A stretch of 64,000 nt of DNA from Jatrophihabitans cynanchi (GCF_027247405.1 NZ_CP097463.1:3844001-3908000); one strand, 5' to 3'. Shown: positions 33,892 to 43,478, counted from the stretch's first letter. A program made the numbers and translations. The notes: generated from the letters alone by a model not told the origin.

Positions 33892-35214
33892 GGATTCAAG
33901 GAGTCGTCGCAACACCCGAGTTGATTGGTGTTGTGACGGATGAGATCGAGTCGAGCACGCCGGTCGAAGCTGGGGTCGCTGGGTCCGCCGACGGTTCGGC
34001 AGGACGTGCGGCGGCGGTTCTGGAAGCTGATTGCCGAGGGTTGGCAGAATTCGGCGGCCGCGGCTGGAGTGGGCGTGTCGGAACCGACGGGCTGGAAGTG
34101 GTTCACCGAGGCTGGCGGCATGTGTCCGATCGATCTTGCCGAGCCGTCTGGTCGGTATCTGTCGTTCGCCGAGCGAGAAGAGATCGCGATGCTGTTCGCG
34201 CAGAAGCTGGGAGTGCGTGAGATCGCACGGCAGGTCGGCCGGAGTCCCTCGACGATCTCGCGGGAGTTGCAGCGCAACGCGGCCACCCGGGGCAACCGGT
34301 TTGACTACCGAGCCTCAACGGCGCAGTGGCATGCCGAGCGGCGCGCGCGCCGGCCGAAGCTAAGCAAGCTGGCCACCAACGACCGGTTGCGTGAGCACGT
34401 GCAGGCCAAGCTGAGCTGCCGCGAGCACTGGAGCCCGGAACAGATCGCTCGTCGGCTGGAGCTCGACTTCCCCGACGATAGCTCTATGCGGGTTTCCCAC
34501 GAGGCGATCTACCAGGCGTTGTATGTGCAGGGCCGCGGCGCGTTACGCCGCGAGTTGACCGCGTGCCTGCGCACCGGGCGGGCGGTCCGTAAGCCCCAGC
34601 GGCGACCCGGGGTGCGCGGCAAACGGGCCATCCCGCCCGAGATCATGATCAGTGAACGGCCGGCCGAAGTCGAAGACCGCGCCGTGCCCGGCAACTGGGA
34701 AGGCGTTCTGATCATCGGCTCAGCGAGCTCGGCGATCGGCACGCTGGTCGAACGCAAGACCAGGTTCACCATGCTGGTGCACCTGCCGCGGCTGCCCGGA
34801 CTCGCCCAAGGCGAGCGGGGCTGGAGCGGGCGGGGCGCCGAAACCGTGCGCGACGCGCTAGCCGCCACCATCGCCACGCTGCCTCGCGAACTGCGCCGCA
34901 CGCTGACCTGGGACCAGGGCTCGGAGATGTATCAACACGCACAGCTGAAGATCGCCGCCGGCATCGAGATCCACTTCTGCGACCCACACAGTCCGTGGCA
35001 GCGCGGCGCGAACGAGAACAACGGCCTGCTGCGCCAGTACTTCCGAAAGGCACCAACCTGACAGCGCACACCGCTGACGATCTCGCCGAGGTCGCCGCCG
35101 CGCTCAACCGCCGACCCCGCAAGACACTCGGCTGGAAGACCCCCGCCGAAGTCTTCAACGAAGAACTACTATCGCTAGCGAACTGACCCGTGTTGCGACG
35201 ACCACTTGAATCCG
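33892..35214 (+). mobile_element. IS30-type element
   Basis: Inverted repeats of 24 bases: GGATTCAAGGAGTCGTCGCA at 33892 onward and its complement ending at 35214. It contains one transposase gene on the plus strand, opposite to the IS1634-type gene it interrupts. Length is about 1.3 kb. Confidence 0.82.
33940..35186 (+). pseudogene. IS30-type transposase, frameshifted near its end
   Basis: The first frame (to 35061) has the HTH_38 domain (LSFAEREEIAMLFAQKLGV, REIARQVGRSPSTISRELQR), then [20 protein letters not shown] and [15 protein letters not shown] with [20 protein letters not shown], the DDE residues of IS30 transposases. At about 35045 one C is missing (TTCCGAAAGG where TTCCCGAAAGG is expected). 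The end continues in the next frame as [20 protein letters not shown] and [16 protein letters not shown] to 35186. Confidence 0.85.
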
Positions 35215-36016
35215 CCCGCGCCTGGAACTGTCTTATGATCGGCACGATGGTCAGCTGCTCGGCCTTGTTCCCTTCGAAACACCCGATCTCCAAAGGGAAA
35301 CCGGCTCGGTCGACCAGCAGCCCGACCACGATCTGCGTGTCGACACGGCGTTCCTTGGAGAAGCCGACCTTACGCAGCTCGTCCTCGTTGTCGGCCTCGA
35401 AGTACAGCGTCGTCACGTCATATAACACAAGGCTGATGTCGCCGTGCGTGGCCGCGTGGGTGAAGCACAAGGCCGCGAGCTGGTCGCGATACTGCCCGTC
35501 GACGCACCGTCGCAGGGTGCGCTTGCGAGTGGACAGGCTCACCGAGACCCGGCCCATCTCGGCCAGCACCCGATCGACGTCGGACAGGCTGGTCGGCTCC
35601 ACCACGCGGGCGATCACCAGGTCGCGGAACACCGGATCGCCGAGCGCGTCGAACCCGAGACTGGAGTAGACGCCGGCGAGCGCGTCGAACAACACCTGCG
35701 AATTGGTCCTGACGACCCGCGCCCGCGCCACCCGGTGCACCGGCGGCGAGTCCGGCGCGAACAGCGCGGCAGAGGCTGGCTGGCCGACCAGCGTGGCCCG
35801 GCTGACCGCAGGGGTGAGTCCGAGATCCAGAACGCCCTGACCGTCATCTTCGAGCAGTCGGTGCGCCTGCTCGATCAGCAGCCCCAGCTCGGCCTCGTCG
35901 CGGGCCGACCCGACATGACGCACGATCCGCCGACTGACTCGGCGATCTGCACCGCGGTCGCTCCCGAGGCCGTCGGCACCCGCCGAACCCACGCCACCAG
36001 CCGAGCCTACGGGCAC
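35215..36016 (-). pseudogene. IS1634-type transposase, N-terminal piece
   Basis: From a GTG at 36016 the frame reads HVGSARDEAELGLLIEQAHR, GVYSSLGFDALGDPVFRDLV, IARVVEPTSLSDVDRVLAEM, SLVLYDVTTLYFEADNEDEL and GFPLEIGCFEGNKAEQ, ending at IIRQFQAR where the IS30-type element begins. These are the conserved blocks of IS1634-family DDE transposases. Confidence 0.85.
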
Positions 36017-36469
36017 GAATTAGTGCCTAGAACACGCACTACGAACAATCAAAATCCCCAGAAACACTGGGTTTCATACGCGAACCGGCTCTCACGTGAC
36101 CCAACAGCGCGGCATCCATCGCCGGGCCGACCAGGGTGGGGGTGAGTCAGCCTTGCGGACGCGTTGTTTCCAAGGCCGAGCGCTCGCGAGCACCGCGAGC
36201 AGCGCAGGGTCGGGGATGTCGCAAAGCGTTCGGCTTCCGCGAGCATCGCGTCGGTCTGCCGGGCCGGGACCTAGTCGCTGAATCCGGCCGGGAGGCGGTC
36301 GGCGGCAAGCCCGGCGTGTCCGAGCGCGGTGGATGCCACGGCCGTACGCGCGAGTTCGGCCGCGCGCTCGCGCCGCCTTCGACGGCCGCGGCGGGGCTGG
36401 CCGTGTCACGGAGGTCAGCGACAGTGTCGTAGACACCCGCGGGGCGCGGCATGCGGCGGCAACGCTCGG
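36017..36469 (-). other. Decayed region without an intact gene
   Basis: Fragments of apparent coding sequence occur in several frames on the minus strand (for example ARTAVASTALGHAGLAADRL and TDAMLAEAERFATSPTL), with stops and frame changes. They may be the upstream part of the LuxR/ATPase-type gene cut by the IS1634-type element, but this is uncertain. Confidence 0.3.
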
Positions 36470-37081
36470 CTACTGCTTGAGCGATTCGGTTTGCTCGCAT
36501 TGAAGCCCAACGACCGCACTACCGGCAAAGGAAACGACGGCAAGCAAGCCGTACACCAGTGCCGCGTGTCGCGACGCTGCGTAGCTGGCTGCACAGATCT
36601 TCGGCCGGTCTGGGCTGTAGAGACCCTGCGGATCCACTCGGCTGAGTGTCGAACCGCACATCTCCGAGTTCTTTCCAATCAGCAGGTAGGCAGCAGCGAT
36701 GCTTGCAAGTGCAACGGACAGCAGGCAGATTCCAGCGGCAATCGCGCTGGCAGCTGCTTGTCTGCGGCGAACCTCGTGTCTCTTTCGTCGAACGACGAGC
36801 GCAAGCCCAAGTAGGGCGATCGCCAGTATCGCGACGACGATGATCCAGTGCCAGCGTCGCGTCGTAACGACCGAACACCCATCACCAGCTGGTGGGTTCA
36901 CTGCGGTTTGGCAATAAGTATCGGGCAGTTCCCACAGCGGCGTGAATATCAGGAGACATTCCAGAGCTGCGCAAAACACCACTACAGTGAGCAGCAGCGA
37001 GTAAACGATATGAGCCCAGCCCACTGGGCCGCGCAGGGCAAGACGATATCGATTTCTACTCGGCGCTCGCGCCACTCGCAC
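36470..37081 (-). CDS. Four-helix membrane protein of the secreted-protein cluster
   Basis: A 203-residue membrane protein with helices at about 20-48, 78-98, 112-135 and 170-195. The extracytoplasmic loops hold Cys residues (DTYCQTAVNPPAGDGCSVV and MCGSTLSRVDPQGLY..ICAAS), so disulfides outside the cell are likely. It is the last of five co-directional genes. Base composition is visibly lower in GC than the chromosomal genes. No known family was recognised. Confidence 0.6.
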   Translation of the reverse strand: MRVARAPSRNRYRLALRGPVGWAHIVYSLLLTVVVFCAALECLLIFTPLWELPDTYCQTAVNPPAGDGCSVVTTRRWHWIIVVAILAIALLGLALVVRRKRHEVRRRQAAASAIAAGICLLSVALASIAAAYLLIGKNSEMCGSTLSRVDPQGLYSPDRPKICAASYAASRHAALVYGLLAVVSFAGSAVVGLQCEQTESLKQ

Positions 37082-37091
37082 AGCCTTTCGC

Positions 37092-37736
37092 TCAGGCCTT
37101 GAGTATCTCCGACGAGGTGCGATCGCTCATCGAAGAACCGTCGGGCAGATACATCGTATAGCAGTCGCCAGCTCCGTAGCCGCAGTCGATATACTTTCCG
37201 GCGCCGTATAGGCCATTGTTGTAGTTTGAATCAATGTAGTGGTAGAAGTGGTTGCAGCCACTGGAACTTAGAGCCGATGATACTTTGTCGTTCCAGCCAG
37301 GAGGCATGGTTGGCACGTAAAAGGCATAGGTGGACGAGCATCCTTGAGTTGCGTACCAGTAGTAGTAGTTTCCGCCGTAGTGCGTATCCCAATAGTCTGC
37401 ACCCAGAAGGTATTGCGAGTCTGCTGACAGCCGCCCATTCGCAGCGATGGTGGCCGCAAATTCCTCCCTGACCTTGTCGTCCGACATCGACAAATAGTTT
37501 GTGTTTCCAGTCGCAGTTGCAAGCGCTTCCCCTTGCGTCGCGAAGCACTGGGCTATCGTTCGCGCCGCCTTGTCGTTGGGTATCAGCTCTTGTGCGCAGT
37601 AGGACCCCGTCAGGGCCCGTGTCGACAATTCCTGACTCGACAGTGCGACGGCGGGAAATGCGCGAACTGCGGGCGCAAGTGTCACCGCGAGAGCAGCAGT
37701 AACCAGAAACCCAATCAATGACCGTCGCATGATCAT
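37092..37736 (-). CDS. Secreted Tyr/Asn-rich protein, inhibitor I36/crystallin-like
   Basis: A 214-residue precursor with a clear signal peptide (MRRSLIGFLVTAALAVTLAP, cleavage near AVRAF). The mature part has a helical region and a C-terminal part rich in Tyr, Asn and Gly: HYGGNYYYWYATQGCSSTY, PPGWNDKVSSALSSSGCNHF and GLYGAGKYIDCGYGAGDCY. The WNDKVSS block is like that of actinobacterial peptidase inhibitor I36 / beta-gamma crystallin-type secreted proteins. Four or more Cys suggest disulfides. Role unknown. Confidence 0.6.
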   Translation of the reverse strand: MIMRRSLIGFLVTAALAVTLAPAVRAFPAVALSSQELSTRALTGSYCAQELIPNDKAARTIAQCFATQGEALATATGNTNYLSMSDDKVREEFAATIAANGRLSADSQYLLGADYWDTHYGGNYYYWYATQGCSSTYAFYVPTMPPGWNDKVSSALSSSGCNHFYHYIDSNYNNGLYGAGKYIDCGYGAGDCYTMYLPDGSSMSDRTSSEILKA

Positions 37737-37751
37737 GCTCCTAACGTCTTC

Positions 37752-38771
37752 TTATGGACTGGATTGGTGGCACCTATTACGCCGTACTCCAGTGACCAAT
37801 AAACATCCAACGACAAATGCGACAGCTAGTGTCGCCAATAGGATGTATTCTGTCGCCCAGCTACGGGCAGCGGCGACATCAAAGCGCACGAGTTTACCGT
37901 CGCGTGTCCGGTGTCCGTCGGTCAGCAGCTTAACGAGCATTCGCTGAGTTCCCTTAGCTGTCGTGCGGATTTCGAATTCGCCGGATCGCGAGCCAATCAC
38001 TGCGGCGACCGGGATCAGGGGAGGGCCCGCAAGCGATAGCCCGGAATCCACGATTTCGATCGATAGCTTGATATTCGTTGCGGGCTTCGTGTCTGCGTTC
38101 TTCACAGTGTACCGAATTCTCACCAACTGTCCGACGCTGGGCGGACTGAGCGGAGGCGCAACTTCCAGGCTAAGGTCGTCGGGGCCGTCTGAGTTCCATA
38201 TGAGGCCGCTGCCTGCCGAGAAGATCTCGACGCTGTCTAAACTGGACGAAATTGATTGCGACAGTGATTCTAAGTCGAACGATATAGTGCTTGGCCCGGG
38301 CCGGATTCCGGCTACTTGCACATAGTTGCTAAATGTAAAGTCGACCGCATGCGTCGCGGACTCATGATCCACTTGTCCATTAATGTCAACCGTATTCCAT
38401 GCCATGCCGCCGTTTGGCCCTTGGTCCAGATCGAACATGACCGAGGCAGAAGCAGCTCCATTCACTTTGGCGGTGAGGTATGAAATCCCTCGGGCGTGCG
38501 GAAGGAACGAAACCCGTGCGTGGAGGAAGATCTGCCACCAGCGCGTCGGGCCTTGCTCAGCCCCCCGCGGCAGGGTGATTGCCACTGCCTGCTGTGGCGT
38601 CGAGCTCGTAATCTTGATGTCCTGGTAGCCGAGCCTCGCTAGGGACCACTGACCTGGCGTAAGGATGGCGTGATTCGACTGCGGTTCGGCCGCTGCCGGG
38701 GGTATGAGGACCAGTGTCATGAGACCCGCGGCGGCAGAAGCCAGCACGCGCCTTGCGCGCCCGAGAGTCAC
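37752..38771 (-). CDS. Extracytoplasmic protein with C-terminal membrane anchor
   Basis: A 339-residue protein. The GTG at 38771 overlaps the upstream stop (GTGA). A signal peptide (VLASAAAGLMTLVLIPPAAA) is followed by two beta-rich regions (about 35-195 and 200-290); the second, VGQLVRIRYTVKNADTKPAT, looks like a CARDB/NEW3-type Ig-like domain. A final helix (TEYILLATLAVAFVVGCLLV) with an Arg-rich end anchors it in the membrane. It is likely the surface partner of the secreted proteins encoded beside it. Confidence 0.6.
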   Translation of the reverse strand: MTLGRARRVLASAAAGLMTLVLIPPAAAEPQSNHAILTPGQWSLARLGYQDIKITSSTPQQAVAITLPRGAEQGPTRWWQIFLHARVSFLPHARGISYLTAKVNGAASASVMFDLDQGPNGGMAWNTVDINGQVDHESATHAVDFTFSNYVQVAGIRPGPSTISFDLESLSQSISSSLDSVEIFSAGSGLIWNSDGPDDLSLEVAPPLSPPSVGQLVRIRYTVKNADTKPATNIKLSIEIVDSGLSLAGPPLIPVAAVIGSRSGEFEIRTTAKGTQRMLVKLLTDGHRTRDGKLVRFDVAAARSWATEYILLATLAVAFVVGCLLVTGVRRNRCHQSSP

Positions 38772-39442
38772 GGGATGACGCAGCGATGCAGGTTCCCGTC
38801 GTTCTGCCAGATATGGCTCCCGCCATCGTCGTACCGTATAGGCTCTGAGTTTCCGATGCCGACGGCGTTGGCCGCACAGGAGTATCCCTTGCCCACGAAA
38901 AAGGTACGGATATCGTTCGATACGCTCTCGCTGTACCCGTAATAGGTGCCGCATCCCGAAGATTCGTAGTAGTCGTAGTGGGTAGTTCCAACTACGTAGT
39001 AGCCATCGGTCGGGTTATATAACCGATCGTCGCCGTCTGCGTAAAGACGGATGTGTTTGTCGATGGTGTTGCATCCGTTTGGCGTCTTTCGACCCCCATC
39101 GGAATCCCATGCGTAGCCGGATCCATCATTGAGGTACATACGCATCGTGCTTCCGGTGTCTGGATACGTGCTACCCAGGACACCTTTCACCTTGTTGATG
39201 GTGGCATTGCTCTTGAAGAACATCGTTGTCGTCCAGTCGACGTTCGTCCGCTTGTTTGGATCAGAGGTATCGGTGTGGTCGTATGAACCGATGACGTCGC
39301 CTCCGGCGAAGCTGACGTATAGATTATTACCGGCACGGGCGGTCGCCGCGTTCGACGGCGCGGCGGCGGTCATCGCGAGTGCGCCGGTTACCGCCACAAC
39401 GGCGAGCAGTGAGATTGTCCGACGCGTCGAGGACGTACGCAT
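38768..39442 (-). CDS. Secreted protein of unknown family
   Basis: A 224-residue precursor with a signal peptide (SLLAVVAVTGALAMTAAAPS, cleavage near SNA). The mature domain is rich in Tyr, Asp, Gly and Asn: YVSFAGGDVIGSYDHTDTSD, MRMYLNDGSGYAWDSDGG, YADGDDRLYNPTDGYYVVG and DYYESSGCGTYYGYSES. Four Cys could make two disulfides. The Asp/Gly loops suggest calcium or sugar binding, but no family was recognised. Stop overlaps the next start. Confidence 0.6.
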   Translation of the reverse strand: MRTSSTRRTISLLAVVAVTGALAMTAAAPSNAATARAGNNLYVSFAGGDVIGSYDHTDTSDPNKRTNVDWTTTMFFKSNATINKVKGVLGSTYPDTGSTMRMYLNDGSGYAWDSDGGRKTPNGCNTIDKHIRLYADGDDRLYNPTDGYYVVGTTHYDYYESSGCGTYYGYSESVSNDIRTFFVGKGYSCAANAVGIGNSEPIRYDDGGSHIWQNDGNLHRCVIP

Positions 39443-39457
39443 AGTGAGGCCCTTCGG

Positions 39458-40048
39458 CTAACTGTTCGCCGGCACGCCGGCTCCTGGGAGTAACGCGATG
39501 ACGTCGCCGGTCGTTAGATTGACGAGGACGCCTATCGAACTCACTTCTTGTCCCGTGTCGCTGCTGAGTTCGGTGGCTTCGTCAATAGGCAGTTGCGTGC
39601 CGCCTTCTGGAACGAACTTAAGAACTGGGACGCCCGCCGGGAACACAACACTGTGGGAGAGATCAACTATCACGCCCGCGCCCACAAAGTCCTTTGGCCC
39701 ATCTACGCCGGTCATGGGCCCGGTCTGCGTCGAGTCGACCGCTACGGACGCGCTACCAGCGACCCTCGTAACCAGTGGCGAGTTCAGTGCGATCTGCTCG
39801 GCGGCGGCGGCCTGTTCGGGTGTGAGCCCGCTTGGCGGTCCCGAGGGCGCGGGACTCGGCGGCGTCGTTGTGCCAATAGACTCGACGGTCGGCTGCTGTG
39901 CTCCATCGACTGAGCCGGAAAGCGCGGACGTCGTAGATAACACTGCAACCGCAGCTATAACCGATGCAACGATGAGACCGATGCCCGTCCGTCTGCGGAG
40001 CCTGTCGCCGCCTGCTGACGCGTATAGACGCTTCATGTAACACCCCAT
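39458..40048 (-). CDS. Membrane-anchored or secreted protein, first gene of the cluster
   Basis: A 196-residue protein (or 192 if the second Met is used). A basic start and a hydrophobic helix (GIGLIVASVIAAVAVLSTTS) lead to a Pro/Ser/Thr linker and a compact domain of about 110 residues containing FVGAGVIVDLSHSVVFPAGV and VSSIGVLVNLTTGDVIALLP. No Cys in the mature part. The next gene is 15 bases away on the same strand, so this is probably the promoter-proximal gene of the operon. Confidence 0.55.
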   Translation of the reverse strand: MGCYMKRLYASAGGDRLRRRTGIGLIVASVIAAVAVLSTTSALSGSVDGAQQPTVESIGTTTPPSPAPSGPPSGLTPEQAAAAEQIALNSPLVTRVAGSASVAVDSTQTGPMTGVDGPKDFVGAGVIVDLSHSVVFPAGVPVLKFVPEGGTQLPIDEATELSSDTGQEVSSIGVLVNLTTGDVIALLPGAGVPANS

Positions 40049-40620
40049 AGCTCATTGAGGTTATGTATGCAACAGGTATGCCCGAGATAGGAACTGGGTG
40101 AGAAGTAGATCATTTGATTGCTGTGAAGTCAACAGTCTGGTACACGGATCTGCACTCGTAGAACGAGTGCGGTCACGGTAGGACCGGATCAAGTCTCCAA
40201 AGCAGCCCAGGACGCCGGTGCGAACACATGCCGTGATCGGCTAAGGAGCGAGCAGTGCTGTCCCCGGCGCAAAAAAGTGGCGTCCCATCGTCGGTGCCGC
40301 TAGCGGAAGGCTGCGAGCTTGCACGGCGATTCAATGTCCACGGTCCCGCGAACGACGCCGAATGCTTCGACGTCCAGGGAATTGACCCCTCCACGCTGGG
40401 CAGCCGCGCTGCCCAAGCTGCCGTCATGCAATGCGAGGCGAGTGCGACCTCAGCCCTGGAGGCGATGATCGAGGCGTATGAGGGAGGATCGGGCTCTCCC
40501 TCCGCGCGTAACTCGGCTGAATTGCATGCCCTGCAGGCAAGGCGGCTCGGATCACAACGGGCGAATGAGATCACCGCGATCTGGTGTCGCTAGCCACCGT
40601 CATGGGACCGGCTTGAGTCG
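40049..40620. other. Region upstream of the secreted-protein cluster
   Basis: The first 110 bases are AT-rich and should contain the promoter for the cluster. A 112-codon frame on the plus strand (40255-40593, ALEAMIEAYEGGSGSPSARN) and one on the minus strand overlap each other; neither has a recognisable domain or ribosome site, and no gene is called. Confidence 0.3.
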
Positions 40621-40622
40621 AG

Positions 40623-40790
40623 TTGTCGCGCACGCACCGGGATCGGGCGATGGTGTTGGCGATGGTGCTGGGCGCGCTGCACCGCTGCGAGGTCTTGGGC
40701 TTGCGACCGGCTGATCTGAGGATCGGCGAACGACGCGTGTTCATCGGCGAAGGCAAGGGCGGACAAGATGTCGGCGCGGGCCGGCGCGAC
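40623..40790 (+). pseudogene. Tyrosine recombinase fragment
   Basis: RDRAMVLAMVLGALHRCEVL, GLRPADLRIGERRVFIGEGK and GGQ match the region around the first catalytic Arg of XerC/D-like recombinases, with the central GGLRRCE-type motif. Nothing of the other catalytic boxes is present, so it is a relic of about 55 codons. Confidence 0.6.
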
Positions 40791-40996
40791 GACGTTGACC
40801 AGCAACACACGGGCGATCGCGGCGGAGTTGGCAGGCTGCGTCTTCGTCTGAGTCCGTGTTGATGTGCGTGACGCTGACGTCGCGGGCGTGCTGAGCGAGA
40901 CACGGCGGTTACTGCGTTGTAGCGCGCGGTAGACAGTAGAGCGGGCGACACCGAACAGGTCCCCGACCTCGCCGGTCGTCTACTCACCCGACCCGA

Positions 40997-41475
40997 TCAG
41001 TTCACCAAGTGCGCTTCCTGTCTCGGGCTGGGCTTGGGCTGCGTGCCGCGCAGGTGGCCTTTGGCCCTCGCGACCTTCATAGCCTCCCTCGTGCGCATCC
41101 TGATCAAGTCAGACTCGAACTCGGCGACCATCGCCAGCGCGTTGAACAACAGTCGGCCCACGGGGTCAGTTGGGTCGTAGACCGAACCGCCCAGGCTGAG
41201 CTTCACCTTGCGGCGGGTGAGGTCTTCAGCGATCGCCCGCGCGTCGGGCATCGACCGGGCAAGCCGGTCGAGCTTGGTGAAGACGAGCGTGTCGCCGGCC
41301 CGGCACGCGGCCAGGGCCTCGCGCAAGCCGGGCCGTTCCCGGTTGGTGCCGGTCAAGCCGTGGTCGACATAGGTGCGCGACGGTTCCACACCCAACTGGG
41401 CCAGGCCATCACGTTGCGCGGTGAGGTCCTGTTCCTTGGTCGACACTCTGGCGTAGCCGACGAGCAATCCGCCCA
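40997..41475 (-). CDS. Serine resolvase/invertase, C-terminus truncated
   Basis: The N-terminal catalytic domain is complete: LVGYARVSTKEQDLTAQRDG with the Ser nucleophile, YVDHGLTGTNRERPGLREAL, DTLVFTKLDRLARSMPDA and ALAMVAEFESDLIRMRTREA. The frame stops after RQEAHLVN. The missing helix-turn-helix can still be read in another frame just downstream (TTGEVGDLFGVARSTVYRAL, about 40885-40975), with a stop between. So the DNA-binding tail has been lost by an indel. Confidence 0.8.
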
Positions 41476-41615
41476 TGGCTGCCTCCTTCAGACGACCGCG
41501 CCAGCGCGCACCGCGTCGGCTCCGGCGACGGCATTTGCCGCTCCCACCAGTGGACCGCTCGTGCGCATCAACGATGGGCGCTTCAGCGTCGCGGTCAGGC
41601 ACGCTGCCGAACGGC

Positions 41616-42206
41616 TCAGCCGCAGTGGACGGCGTGCCAGGCGTTGATCTGTCCGAGTTGCACGTCGACATCGTCGGCCGCGTTCAGATCCTCCCGGCCG
41701 GCCAGATTCGCGTCCAGGCCTCGCGCCAAGCCCCGCAGGTAGCTCCTGGGCGGATCGGGTGCCTCCTTCGCCAGCGTGTTCGCCGAGGAGACGGCCGCTC
41801 GCATGCTTGCGGTCTCCTCGGCGGTGTACGGATCGCTGCTCCCGCCCTGGACCACCTTGAGGATGTTGCCCGCGTACAGGCCGGACAACGCGCCGCCGAG
41901 GTCGGAGCAGAACGTCTGCCGGCTCGCCGTGCCGCCGGAACCGCCACCACCCGCCGCGACGGCGATCACCACCACCACGACACCGGCGGTGACCAGGGCG
42001 CCCAGGGCCCACCAGAGCCGGCGCGGACGTCGCGGACCGGCGCTCGGACCGGGCGGACCCGATGGCTCGTTCGAGGCGCGAAGCGCAGCCGGGTCCACCC
42101 ACTGCGTGCCGTTCCAGACCTGCTGGGCCGTCCACGCCGACCCGGTCCAGAACCGCTGTACCCGCGGATCGGCCGGATCCGCGTACCACCCTGTCGGAGC
42201 GCTCAT
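41616..42206 (-). CDS. DUF2510 membrane protein
   Basis: A 196-residue protein. The start ATG at 42206 is followed at once by TGWYADPADPRVQRFWTGSA, the DUF2510 domain common in actinobacterial membrane proteins. A Pro/Arg linker, one membrane helix (LWWALGALVTAGVVVVVIAV) and an extracytoplasmic helical domain of about 85 residues with two Cys follow. Function unknown. Confidence 0.75.
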   Translation of the reverse strand: MSAPTGWYADPADPRVQRFWTGSAWTAQQVWNGTQWVDPAALRASNEPSGPPGPSAGPRRPRRLWWALGALVTAGVVVVVIAVAAGGGGSGGTASRQTFCSDLGGALSGLYAGNILKVVQGGSSDPYTAEETASMRAAVSSANTLAKEAPDPPRSYLRGLARGLDANLAGREDLNAADDVDVQLGQINAWHAVHCG

Positions 42207-42408
42207 CGTGACCGTCCCCCGAACTGCGGCCAGCTTGGACCGCGCCATTCGAGCAGCACCGGATCCGCGCGCGCAATAGTCGTGGCGTGCATTCGCCGCT
42301 AAGTGCGCGCAGACCGCGGATCCCTGCCAACGACCGCCAGCAGGCGGTCCTGCGGGTCGGCCGACCTGAGCTCGATCCGGGACGGCGTTCGACGACGCGA
42401 TCGCGACG

Positions 42409-42627
42409 GTGACGCGCTGGCTGTCCTTCCTCGCAGCTGAGGCGCGCGCCGCCCGCCCGGACCTGTCGAAGGTTGCTGCGCGTGATCTGGCCACGGTGCT
42501 CAACGGGATCGCGATGTCCGTCAACCAGGAGATCCAACTGCTTGCCGATCCTTCGGCCGGTCGGCGTGCGCGCCGCCTGATGCGCGCCGCCGTCGACACG
42601 TTCGCGTCGCGACCGCGGGAGAGCTGA
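42409..42627 (+). CDS. Small protein or remnant, possibly a TetR-type C-terminus
   Basis: A 72-codon frame with GTG start: RWLSFLAAEARAARPDL, ATVLNGIAMSVNQEIQLLAD and RRARRLMRAAVDTF. The helix pattern recalls the ligand domain of TetR-type regulators, but the DNA-binding part is missing. It may be a remnant. No strong ribosome site. Confidence 0.35.
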   Translation: MTRWLSFLAAEARAARPDLSKVAARDLATVLNGIAMSVNQEIQLLADPSAGRRARRLMRAAVDTFASRPRES

Positions 42628-42833
42628 CGCCGATCATGCGGTCACTCTTCCCCGAGCGGACGGGTCCACCGAATCGGCTCTGTCCGCGGTGCGGGACTTC
42701 GCGGTGTTCCTGACCATCCAGCGCGGCAAGCAGGACTGGGCGTTGGTCGAGTCGGCGATGTCGAACCGTTCCTCGCCGCGCACCCCAGGATGCGTGGACG
42801 GCACCTCAGCGTGCTCGGTCAGGTTCTTCCGCT

Positions 42834-43478
42834 TCAGCCGGCGGTGCCGGGTTGCAGGCCGTGTGTCTCGCTCGCCCGCGTGGTGGGGCCGGTGGGCCCA
42901 GGTTGCTGGTGGGCCAGGATCGAGGCGAGATCGCGGTCGGCGAAGCGGCCGGCCAGCGCAGCGGTGCCCAGCGCCTGATCAACTGCGGCGGACCCGTGCA
43001 GCTTGGCGAAGGTGACGGCCTCGGCCATCTTCGACCGGACCCTGCTCGCGCCGGTGGCGGCGGCCTCGATCAACCATGCCCCGTCGCCGATGGCCAGAAA
43101 CGCTTCCTCGGCCGGGTTCGCGGCCCGCGGTGTCCGGTCACCGGGCACCGCCCGGCGCCCGGGGTGATCGGGCGGGTAGCGCGCGTCGATGACGCTCGGC
43201 CGCCCGCGCGAGTGCCGGGCGATCTCGCGAGCTCCGGCCGGCTCGTTGATGGTGACCACGAGTTCATCGCCGGCCCACCGGACCCAGACCCACTCATCGA
43301 CATGCTGGTGCGGCACCGAGTAATGCGCGCCGTCGACGCTGATCGTGGCGTCCCACCCGACCCGGCGGGTCTGCCCGAACGCGACCGTCACCGGCTGGAC
43401 CGGCAGCGAACGCGCATGACCCCTGCCCTCCCGCCATCCCAAACCTTCACCCGGACCTGCATGGCGCATTCCGTTCAC
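42834..43478 (-). pseudogene. IS21-type IstA transposase, C-terminal fragment
   Basis: VTVAFGQTRRVGWDATISVD, HYSVPHQHVDEWVWVRWAGD, RTPRAANPAEEAFLAIGDGA, SKMAEAVTFAKLHGSAAVDQ and GRFADRDLASILAHQ are the C-terminal Mu-transposase-like part of IS21 IstA proteins. The N-terminal HTH and DDE core and the partner istB are absent, and the last residues run out of frame. Confidence 0.75.

Larger units (their letters stand above)
33053..36016 (-). mobile_element. IS1634-type element with a nested IS30-type element
   Basis: The outer transposase is found in two pieces (35215-36016 and 33053-33891) separated by the IS30-type element. Joined, the codons read IIRQFQAR and HQIEHMVVVADAG, as in IS1634-family transposases. 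The exact termini were not resolved; limits given are those of the coding pieces. Confidence 0.75.

Noticed and set aside
40255-40593. A 112-codon plus-strand frame upstream of the recombinase fragment
   Set aside because: No family similarity, no ribosome site and an equally long frame on the other strand; left uncalled.
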